A DNA stretch of 64,000 nucleotides from Leptasterias polaris (lineage: Eukaryota; Echinodermata; Asteroidea; Forcipulatida; Asteriidae), in assembly GCA_037783415.1 (NCBI GenBank), contig JAZGTN010000059.1, positions 3,906,001 to 3,970,000 of the forward strand, given 5' to 3'. Position 1 is the stretch's first letter. Every line of letters begins with the position of its first letter. Positions 53,550-64,000 of this stretch are shown in pieces. The notes beneath the pieces are model-generated. The model saw nothing but the letters and a program-made list of their open reading frames with translations. It was not told the DNA's origin and made no database searches. The translations under genes and the position numbers were made by a program.

Positions 53550-56500
53550 AAAAATCGCTCGGACGTTATATATAAACCTTAGAATGAAAAGGTCGTATAA
53601 AAAAAAATAATGAGATGCGCCCTCTGACCTATGACCTTTTGAGCAAGAAGAGGAAAAAGATAATAAAGACATGTCTGTTGGTGTCTGTTAAATAATATTA
53701 CCAAGTAAGAAATGCATTTACCAACTACAAGTAAATACTGTTAAGACTACAAACCATAATAAGCAATTTAACATTAGAAAATTACAACATACTTAATTTC
53801 ACAAATAGTTTAACCAAATATGTGTCCTTTTTAAAAATTGTACTTCAATTGTCCAGAAATTAGTTACATGTTTTTCTTGTCAAAGTTTCAATCTTTTAAA
53901 AGCAAACATTTTCCTTGCCCCCCCCCCCCCCCCAGCATGAAAGTGTCTGGTTACGCCACTGCAACATTTATACTTAAGAATACTGTTAACTGTATACTAG
54001 ATAGGCCTAAGTTTACTCTTTAATTATTTACTACCAAGTAATATGTGGAATCATTCTGATCTTTGAACACATCTATTTAACTAATATCACTGCAACTGAG
54101 ATAATCATTTCTTTATTTTTTATCACAGTTCAAGTGTTACAAAGATTTGTTTCTGTAGCGAGGCTGCTTTTTTGCGCGGCTTAATAGACGCATTGATTGC
54201 GCAGCGATTTTACTGGTTTCAACGACGTCACGCACAATTTTACGAATTTGGGGTTAGCCCAATTTGCAATTATTTTTCCTTTTTATTTTCATTTTATTTA
54301 ATAAAATAAATTAACTCTTAATAATTTACTACTATTGCACAAATTTTCTTAATTTAATGCCAGTTACTTAATGTAAGCCAGTTAGGTTCCGACATTTAAC
54401 CTTTCGAAGACAATTCTGACCTAAAAGGTTAATTGTAATATTTGCATTATATATACACTTATTTTGGGGGGTAATAAACAAAATACCACTTGGGGATTGG
54501 GTTTAGACCCTCAAGTAAGTAGTTCATGTAATAAATATACACTAACATTAATGATAAATTATCTTGTTAGAACAGTCTTATCAGAAAATAGGTTAGATAT
54601 ATTGAACAGCTGTGTTTCACTGAGAAATTATAAAAATAGATCATTGATTTTTGAAATAACGCATTTAACATAAATCTAACTAATTGAAAAGAACTAGAAA
54701 TACGAGCACAAGTGCTCACTGATAGTTCATAACATTGATTGGTTATAAATGTTAGTAATCATAATCCTTAAAAAGTAGATCATATACATGTAGGCCTGAC
54801 ATTTAATTGAGAAGGCTTGAACCCCCCCCCCCCCCCCTTAGTGCTATAAACTTTTCAAATAATTAATAACAATTAACATCCATGTCGTTTTGTTATTAAT
54901 GTATGTATGTATGTATCATTGTATGTAATTAAACAGGGCAGTCTTCATGGGCCTTAAAGCGGACCCCAAGTCCCAACATTAATTTTGTTGTCTCACCTAA
55001 CACCCCTACCAGAGATTTCATTGGATGAACATCATGTACACAAATCAACACTTTTAAGAAGTGAATTCCGAACCAATTGTTGCATTTGACAAAAGAATGC
55101 CAGTTGGGTGTCAAGCTATACTTTGTTACTATATTTAACATTAATATGTTTGAGTTAGTTCTAAAAAACTAAGTTAGTTTATTTACATGCATTTATAGTT
55201 AATGTTGAAACGAGACTAATTTTGATTTAATGTATTTGTTTGTGTTAATTATTGTCATAATAACATTAAAATGTATACTTTTTAACAAATTATCATTTTC
55301 ATTTACTTGAAGTAACACAATAAGAGGATTTGTTACAAAAACAAAACTTGAACAATTAAAAACAGAATTTGTTTTAGATTTAGCTTTTATATTTCGAGGG
55401 GAATAAATTTTATGATATTTTACAAATAAAATCATTGTTAGATGTCAAATGTCAGAGTCTAATGCATTTAAAATACATTTTAAATGTGTGTTTTCTTTAA
55501 TACCTACTTTAGTAATGGCATATTAGTAATAAAACCTACATGACCGTTATAACATATTTATTGGCAAATTCATGAACTACTATAGACAACCATAACATTT
55601 TCAACAAAGGCCTACCCTCTAAACATTTATAATTTTCTACATATTTAATGGATTTTTTTTCTTCACATATAATTATAATTAATTGTGTGATCCCCAGTCT
55701 GTAATCTGTTAGTTACAGGAAATGTACTCCCCCCCCACCTCTAGCCATCACAATAATAACTTTTGTTCTGTGGTGCATGTATTGTCATACTCTTGTTAAT
55801 TGTAAAAATTTTCAATATGGACATTTGTCTGTTTTGTTAAAAATAAAAACAACAAAACCACTTTCCTGGGCATATTCACGGGTCTTGTGGACAAACAACA
55901 CCGTCCCGTTTCTTTACGATACGATAACGTACGATACGATAACACGCAATATCTTCAACGTGCGATGATTTTATATCTGTCCGAGAGCCACTCCACCCGT
56001 CTTTGAACAAGAATTAGGAAGGTCAATTCATTGATTGTTTTGTTTTATGTTAGTAATCATAATTGATAAGAAAGAGTTCATCTACATGTAGGCCTGACTT
56101 ATGTAAGATGGCTTGGTACCCAATGGAACCACAAACAAACTGTGATATAACATTTTCAATTAACTATAGATAAAAAACATAAATATTAATTATTAATTGG
56201 TTATTATTTTAAAATCAGTGAATGTAAAAAAACTGGGCAGTCGTCATGGGCCTTAAAGTGGACCCCCAAAATCCTGACATTAATGTGTTAATGTTTTATT
56301 ACGAGTTGTTAATTTATAAATAGTATTGTTTTCTGATTAAAATACCAATATACTACTTTGTAATGAGGTCATATAGTAACGTTTTCTTTGTATTTAGTTC
56401 ATAAATTTTCTAGTAATTTAATCAAACCATGAAGCCAAAACTACAAATCATTAAATTTATGTGTTTTCAACAGTTCATATACGTATATTTTTATATTCTT

Positions 56501-57070
56501 GTCTGATCCCCAATTCTGTATTTTTTTTGAGGACAGGATAAGTCTTGCCTTCTCCATAATTCTATATTTTCAGTTGTCCAGTAATTATTTGTAACCTTAT
56601 ATATAATATAAATAAATTTTAATTGTTTCGTCGTATATTAGTTATTTGTGTAATTTTCTACTATGAAAATGTGTATGTGATTTATGGAGAAATAAAACAA
56701 TAAGGATTTACACATTCTAGTGCATTTTCATGGGACTTGTTGACAAACAATAATGCAAATTTTTCGGTACCGGGCACAAACTTTTATATTGCCTGAAATA
56801 TATTTATTGCGCGATGATTTTATGTCCGCCCGACTCACGCTCGAAACCATCAGCAGCAGCCTCGCTTCTGTACCTAATGTAATTTGCAATTGTTACAAAA
56901 ATAAAGTGGCAAAATACCACATCAAAGTTACTATATACACCACTGATATCACAAATAGCGTAAATGCAGTTCTTGATTAGTGTTGTTTAGGAATCTGAGG
57001 TGATTTATCAACGGTCATCTCAAATTTGACTCATAATCTTATAACTAAAATAAACAAATATTTTATAAAT
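53550..57070. other. No gene recognised
   Basis: Very AT-rich. Holds two poly-C runs (about 53,918 and 54,823) and a small GATACGATAACGTAC repeat (about 55,918). AAGTGGACCCCAA-TCCCAACATTAAT-like phrases are shared between 54,950-54,980 and 56,255-56,285, suggesting a dispersed repeat. Confidence 0.4.
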
Positions 57071-57071
57071 A

Positions 57072-57699
57072 CACCATTGCAAGCATTTTAATTCAGTGGA
57101 TTTTGCCACTTTCATCCTGGTAAGCTTAGTTCAAAGCAGGGCCACCACGAGCAGGTCCCAGGATACCAGCCCCAACACGCTTTCCAGATCGCTAGGGCCT
57201 TTGCACCTCCTGATTAGGAAGGGTCCGGTACGCCACCCCAAGATTGGCGAACCAGTCCCCAAGGCAGTCCCCTACTGTAGTAACGCGGTCCACTAGCCCC
57301 CACGGCCAAAGACTAGGGACTACTCCTGTTCGGTCAACCATGTGTGATTACACCGGAACCATCCAACGCCGCGGTGGAGCCCGGAGCATCTTTAGGATCA
57401 ACCACCGACTGTCACCCCGGCCAGGAGTAGGACCCCACATGCCACGTGCAAGTGTCCAGGTCCCTTTAACGCATCGGAATTTTCCGTGTTTGTATACCAC
57501 CATCAATTCCGAATCCACGCCCAACAAATCAAATCCAGGCACCACCAAATCGAAAAACCAGGCCCCACCAAATCGAAAATCGAGGCACAACCAAATCGGA
57601 ACGCCGCACAAAAAAAATCGTATCTTCCCACCACCAAGGCTCTAAGATCTCCCAACTTCACAGCGCAATAAAACGCGTAAGTGCTTGCTTGCAATGGTG
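57072..57699. mobile_element. 628-bp GC-rich element with terminal inverted repeats and TA flanks
   Basis: CACCATTGCAAGCA at the left (57072-57085) is exactly inverted at the right (57686-57699), and TA flanks both (57070-57071, 57700-57701). The interior is far richer in G+C than its surroundings and includes three 21-23-bp repeats of the type GGCACCACCAAATCGAAAA (57,535-57,605). No transposase; non-autonomous element, possibly with captured sequence. Confidence 0.78.
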
Positions 57700-57701
57700 T
57701 A

Positions 57702-59500
57702 CTTATTTACAAGATGTTAACTGCAAAAACAGCCCACTATACGACGCTTAACAAAAATCATTAAACATCAAACTATCACATCTAGAATATCTTACTGTTG
57801 ATGACAACAAATTGTTTGGTTGCTCATTCTTGATTGCTAGATGAGCAGGTAAGATGTCTTGAAGGTAGCGATGTTCACATACACGTTGCACTCATTTATG
57901 CCCTCTAGCCTTCATGGTGTCAGTAGTGGCGACTCCCTCTGCACTTGATTTCAGGGAACGTATATTAGCTACATTTCTTGCTCTGAAAGGTGAGGTTTAC
58001 AGATACAACAATTATAAAAAAAAAGCCAAAAATTTTGTTGTGCAAAATCTATTGCAGGGGTGCTCAAAATCAGTGAGGCTAAATTAATCACAAATTCCTA
58101 TCTGGGAATTTACTTTTTTTAACAAAAATATTTTATATTTTTAGCAGCTACAAAAATGTTTATTTCTGAATTTCTGATCAGGACAAAACAACAATACAGA
58201 AAAAACTATTAAAATTTCCTCGATCCAATCTACAATCTAAAAATGTGTGAAAGTCTGAACTTTATTATTATCATGCAGTGAGCTCTCTCTCAACGCGAAA
58301 ACTTACGTAGCAAATAGCACCCAAATATAAATTTATACACAAAGCTAAGAAGTTGTCTTAATATTTGTGTTAAGCATGAAGAATACCAATTTTCAGAAAA
58401 AACACAGCCCAGCCATTCACAACTATTGAACAATCAAACATCTTTAGAATGAATTGCAATGCTACACACAAAAACACACTTTGGTGAATTTACCTTTTAC
58501 TGGAAAGTGCAACTCCTTTAGGACATCCTTGTTGACGGGTAGATGTCTGCAGAGATGGTTAGCCTTTCTGCAACTCAAATAAATCTGGGTAAGGTTTAGT
58601 ATGAAAAAATAATTACCTGTACATCAACTACATTTGCATAATCCCCTGACACATGATTATCGCTAAGAGTTTTCGGACGATAGCACTCTTTGCTGTCCAA
58701 CAGTGTGTCCCAAAACATGCCACATGAGCATCCTCTTTTCTCAAGTTCCTTACAAGCTTCCATCTTGGAACCAAGAAGATCAACAGAGAACCTGGGAAAT
58801 CAGATGTACTACCCTTTTGCGAAGAGGGTCAGCCTATCTCTCCCTCAAGAGAGAGGCACTTATTGCGTAAGACAGATTAGCATCTGCCACATGAGCATGC
58901 CTTGGGGCCTAGTAATGGAAGACTTCTTGCATGTACCCTGAAAGGAGAGAAAGAGGGCATCCAGCAAGTTACCCGGCAGGCTGAAGTTGCCAGGACCAAG
59001 AACCACATGAACTGGTCCAGCAAATAAACAGAGGCCGGTCGCAGGCCAGCAGTTAAAACACTAACTTTGCATCAAAGGGCAGTGACAGGTAGAGGCTTAG
59101 CCCTGGCAGAAATGCTCTGCAAGTCCCTTTGTCCTAATAAGCAACCCAGCCATGACCGACAGTTGGAATATGACTGAGCAGGCCTGTGCACTGGGCTGCA
59201 GACAGGGCTGACAAAGAACCTGAAATGTATTCAAAACCAAGCATGAAGTCAGCCCTGGCTACTGAGTCAGCCCTCTGATAACGTTGGTGGTATTGCTCCG
59301 ATTAATGATCAATGCTTGAGAAAAAGTGGCGCCACCATTGACCCTTTTATACACTCCTTTACGAAGAGTGGCCCCATGTTGTATCATATTATAAATCTGA
59401 AGACAGGTGGGGGGTCGAAACCACTAAGTAGAGGGTAAAACTTGTCGAGGCCAGTCGCTCTAGGTTAGCGGTGCAGGACAAGATGGCCCAGGGATCTCCA
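57702..59500. other. No gene recognised
   Basis: AT-rich up to 58,670, then a more balanced stretch to 59,400 with no domain or exon pattern that I can identify. Confidence 0.4.
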
Positions 59501-59504
59501 AAGA

Positions 59505-62500
59505 GGTCCGAGAACATGCACCTTGCAACCCATGCCTGGTATGGTAGACAGTCACAGGCCAGGTAGGTTGTCCATATGAAGGCATCACTCCCTGACACCA
59601 TGCACCATGAAACCCATGACCGGTAGGGTGGCAAGTCACTGGCCTGTCAGGTTGTCTTTATAAAAGCATCATTGACACCATGCACCATGGGACCCATGAC
59701 CGGTAGGGTGGTCAGTCACTGGCCAGTCAGATTGTCTTTATAAAAGCATCACTGACACCATGCAACATGAAACCCATGACTGGTAGGGTGGCCGTCACTG
59801 GCCTGTCAGGTTGTGCATATAAAAGCATCACTGACACCATGAAACCCATGGTCGGTAGGGTGGCTGTCAGTGGCCTGTCAGGTTGTGTTTATTAAAGCAT
59901 CACTGACACCATTCATCATGAAACCCATTACCAGTAGGGTGGCCAGTCACTGGCCTGTCAGGTTGTCTTCATAAAAGCATCGCTGACACCATGCACCATG
60001 GAACCCTGGACCGGGAGGGTGGCCAGTCACAGGCCAGTCAGATTGCCTATTTAAAAGCATCTCTGACACCATGCACCATGAAACCCATGACCGGTAGGGT
60101 GGCCTGTCACTGGCCAGTCAGGTTGTCTTCATAAAAGCATCTCTGACACCATGCACCATGGAACCGAAGACCGGTAGGAAGGCCAGTCACTGGCCAGTCA
60201 GATTGCCTATTTAAAAGCATCTCTGACACCATGCACCATGAAACCATGGCCAGTCACTGGCCAGTCAGATTGCCTATTTAAAAGCATCTCTGACACCATG
60301 CATCTCTGACACCATGCACCATGAAACCCATGACCGGTAGGGTGGCCAGTCACTGGCCAGTCAGGTTGTCTTCATAAAAGCATCTCTGACACCATGCACC
60401 ATGGAACCGAAGACCGGTAGGAAGGCCAGTCACTGGCCAGTCAGATTGCCTATTTAAAAGCATCTCTGACACCATGCACCATGAAACCATGGCCAGTCAC
60501 TGGCCAGTCAGATTGCCTATTTAAAAGCATCTCTGACACCATGCACCATGAAACCCATGACCGGTAGGGTGGCCAGTCACTGGCCAGTCAGGTTGTCTTC
60601 ATAAAAGCATCTCTGACACCATGCACCATGGAACCGAAGACCGGTAGGAAGGCCAGTCACTGGCCAGTCAGATTGCCTATTTAAAAGCATCTCTGACACC
60701 ATGCACCATGAAACCCATGACCGGTAGGGTGGCCAGTCACTGGCCAGTCAGGTTGTCTTCATAAAAGCATCTCTGACACCATGCACCATGGAACCGAAGA
60801 CCGGTAGGAAGGCCAGTCACTGGCCAGTCAGATTGCCTATTTAAAAGCATCTCTGATACCATGCACCATGGAACCCATGACCACTAGGGTGGCCCGTCAC
60901 TGGCCAGTCAGGTTGTCTTTAGAAAAGCATCTCTGATACCATGCACCATGGAACCCATGACCAGTAGGGTGGCCCGTCACTGGCCTGTCAGGTTGTCTTT
61001 ATAAAACCATCATTGACACCATGCACCATGGGACCCATGACCGGTAGGGTGGTCAGTCACTGGCCAGTCAGATTGTCTTTATAAAAGCATCACTGACACC
61101 ATGCACCATGGGACCCATTACCGGTAGGGTGGCCATTCACTGGTCTGTCAGGTTGTCTTTAGAAAAGCATCACTGACACCATGCATGCACCATGATACCC
61201 AAGACCGGTACGGTGGCCAGTCACTGGCCAGTCAGATTGCCTATTTAAAAGCATCTCTGACACCATCACCATGCACCAAGAAACCCATGACCTGTAGGGT
61301 GGCCAGTCATTGGCCAGTCAGGTTGTCTTCATAAAAGCATCACTGACACCATGCACCATGAAACCCATGTCTAGTAGGTGGGCAGTCACTGGCCTGTCAG
61401 ATTGTCTTTAGAAAAGCATCACTGAAACCATGCACCATGAAACCCATGACCGATACGATGGCCAGTCACTGGCCTGTCAGATTGCCCATTTAAAAGCATA
61501 ACTGACACCTTGCACCATGAAACCATGGCCAGTCACTGGCCAGTCAGATTGCCTATTTAAAAGCATCTCTGACACCATGCACCATGAAACCCATGACCGG
61601 TAGGGTGGCCAGTCACTGGCCAGTCAGGTTGTCTTCATAAAAGCATCTCTGACACCATGCACCATGGAACCGAAGACCGGTAGGAAGGCCAGTCACTGGC
61701 CAGTCAGATTGCCTATTTAAAAGCATCTCTGACACCATGCACCATGAAACCCATGACCGGTAGGGTGGCCAGTCACTGGCCAGTCAGGTTGTCTTCATAA
61801 AAGCATCTCTGACACCATGCACCATGGAACCGAAGACCGGTAGGAAGGCCAGTCACTGGCCAGTCAGATTGCCTATTTAAAAGCATCTCTGATACCATGC
61901 ACCATGGAACCCATGACCAGTAGGGTGGCCCGTCACTGGCCAGTCAGGTTGTCTTTAGAAAAGCATCTCTGATACCATGCACCATGGAACCCATGACCAG
62001 TAGGGTGGCCCGTCACTGGCCTGTCAGGTTGTCTTTATAAAAGCATCATTGACACCATGCACCATGGGACCCATGACCGGTAGGGTGGTCAGTCACTGGC
62101 CAGTCAGATTGTCTTTATAAAAGCATCACTGACACCATGCACCATGGGACCCATTACCGGTAGGGTGGCCATTCACTGGTCTGTCAGGTTGTCTTTATAA
62201 AAGCATCACAGACACCATGCACCATGAAACCCACGACATCAGGTAGGGTGGCCAGTCCCTGGCCAGTCAGGTTGTCTTTAGAAAAGCATCACTGACACCA
62301 TGCATGCACCATGATACCCAAGACCGGTACGGTGGCCAGTCACTGGCCAGTCAGATTGCCTATTTAAAAGCATCTCTGACACCATCACCATGCACCAAGA
62401 AACCCATCACCTGTAGGGTGGCCAGTCATTGCCCAGTCAGGTTGTCTTCATAAAAGCATCACTGACACCATGCACCATGAAACCCATGTCTAGTAGGTGG

Positions 62501-64000
62501 GCAGTCACTGGCCTGTCAGATTGTCTTTAGAAAAGCATCACTGAAACCATGCACCATGAAACCCATGACCGATACGATGGCCAGTCACTGGCCTGTCAGA
62601 TTGCCCATTTAAAAGCATAACTGACACCTTGCACCATGGAACCCATGACCGGTAGGGTGGCTAGTCACTGGCCAGTCAGATTGCCCATTTAAAAGCATCT
62701 CTGACACCATGCACCATGGAACCCATGACCGGTAGGGTGGCCAGTCACTGGCCAGTCAGATTGCCTATTTAAAAGCATCACTGACACCATGCACCATGAA
62801 ACCCATGACCAGTAGGGTGGCCAGTCACTGGCCAGTCAGATTGCCTATTTAAAAGCATCTCTGACACCATGCACCATGAAACCCATGACTGGTAGGGTGG
62901 CCAGTCATTGGCCAGTCAGGTTGTCTTCATAAAAGCATCACTGACACCATGCACCATGAAACCCATGACTAGTAGGTGGGCAGTCACTGGCCAGGAAGAT
63001 TGCCTATTTAAAAGCATCTCTGACACCATGCACCATGAAACCCATGACCGGTAGGGTGGCCAGTCGCTGGCCAGTCAGGTTGTCTTTATAAAAGCATCTC
63101 TAACACCATGCACCATGGAACCCAAGACCGGTAGGGTGGCCAGTCACTGGCCTGTCAGGTTGTCTTTATAAAAGCATGTCTAACACCATGCACCATGGAA
63201 CCCAAGACCGGTAGGGTGGCCAGTCACTGGCCAGTCAGATTGCCTATTTAAAAGCATCTCTGACAACATGCACCAGAACCCATGACCGGTAGGGTGGCCA
63301 GTCACTGGCCAGTCAGGTTGTTTTTAGAAAAGCATCACTGACACCATGCACCATGAAACCCATGGCCGGTAGAGTGGCCAGTCACTGGCCAGTCAGGTTG
63401 TCTTTAGAAAAGCATCACTGACCGGTAGGGTGGCTAGTCACTGGCCAATCACTGGCCAGTCAGATTGCCCATTTAAAAGCATCACTGACACCATGCACCA
63501 TGGCACCCATGACCCGTAGGGTGGGCAGTTACTTGCCAGTCAGGTCTTCTTCATAAAAGCATCACTGACACCATGCATGCACCATGATACCCAAGACCGG
63601 TACTGTGGCCAGTCACTGGCCAGTCAGATTGCCTATTTAAAAGCATCTCTGACACCATGCACCATGAAACCCATGACCGGTAGGGTGGCCAGTCATTGGC
63701 CAGTCGGGTTGTCTTCATAAAAGCATCACTGACACCATGCACCATGAAACCCATGACTAGTAGGTAGGCAGTCACTGGCCAGGCAGATTGCCTATTTAAA
63801 AGCATCTCCAACACCAAGCACCATGAAACCCATGTCTAGTGGCTGGGCAGTCACTGGCCTGTCAGATTGTCTTTAGAAAAGCATCACTGAAACCATGCAC
63901 CATGAAACCCATTACCGGTTGGGTGGCCAGTCACTGGCCAGTCAGGTTTTTTTTTTTTAATCATCACCGACAACATGCACCATGAAAGCCATGACCGGTA
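59505..64000. repeat. 80-bp satellite, about 56 monomers, running off the right edge
   Basis: Consensus monomer of 80 bp: CATCTCTGACACCATGCACC, ATGAAACCCATGACCGGTAG, GGTGGCCAGTCACTGGCCAG, TCAGGTTGTCTTCATAAAAG. TGGCCAGTCACTGGCCA is a 17-bp palindrome around one base. Two monomer types alternate in 60,300-60,860 and 61,560-61,900 (GATTGCCTATTTAAAAG with ...GAAACCCATGACC, and GTTGTCTTCATAAAAG with ...GGAACCGAAGACC), making 160-bp dimers. A longer block repeats with a shift of about 1,119 bp. The left edge is degenerate. Confidence 0.95.

Noticed and set aside
59389..63817. Minus-strand frames in the 80-bp satellite
   Set aside because: Repeat-derived; interrupted at random as monomers vary.

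Overview
The window is animal nuclear DNA. Its one clear host gene is split by GT-AG introns. The rest is dominated by non-LTR retrotransposon remains, a tRNA-headed SINE, many foldback (MITE-like) elements and very large tandem arrays. The mixture (L2/CR1-type LINEs with ATT-repeat tails, a SINE with a matching tail, TA-flanked foldbacks, (ATCT)n and (AATC)n LINE tails) looks like a marine invertebrate deuterostome. An echinoderm, perhaps a sea star, is my best guess; that is inference from repeat style, not from a diagnostic marker.

Host gene (7,027-24,456, minus strand): seven exons whose phases join exactly and give a 382-residue lysosome-associated membrane protein (LAMP) family member. 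It has a signal peptide, an unusually acidic segment of about 100 residues, one LAMP luminal domain, one membrane span and a short tail with a tyrosine sorting motif. The 12.6-kb first intron holds a frameshifted plus-strand LINE, a SINE, a 170-bp tandem repeat and several foldbacks. A CACGTG (CLEAR-type) site lies about 205 bp upstream of the start codon, as expected for a lysosomal gene under TFEB/MITF-like control.

Left flank (1-7,000): a 34-bp minisatellite (928-1,375) and scattered short repeats. Middle (24,877-34,000): foldback families, a second 5'-truncated LINE whose reverse transcriptase frame is still open (26,014-27,420), low-complexity CAA-rich DNA and inverted telomere-like CCTAA/TTAGG tracts.

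Right half (34,000-49,360): the most unusual part. A 22-bp minisatellite fills about 13 kb, but it is interrupted at regular intervals by eight copies of a non-repetitive block that looks like an exon of about 76 bp with a pyrimidine-rich acceptor and a GT donor. The array is bracketed by two diverged copies of a second exon-like sequence and ends near an AATAAA. I read this as a plus-strand, probably non-coding transcription unit (or its remnant) in which an exon and its minisatellite-filled intron were amplified together into 1.2-2.1-kb higher-order repeats. All long reading frames here are by-products of the 22-bp period (66 nt = 22 codons).

From 49,360 the DNA is AT-rich and mostly featureless. 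Exceptions are a degenerate 140-bp tandem repeat (51,545-52,620), a 200-bp tandem duplication, two oppositely oriented tRNA-like sequences (53,350-53,542) and a GC-rich TIR element (57,072-57,699). From about 59,505 to the right edge runs an 80-bp satellite with a 17-bp palindrome in most monomers and higher-order structure. No rRNA, intact tRNA, CRISPR or prokaryotic feature was seen.
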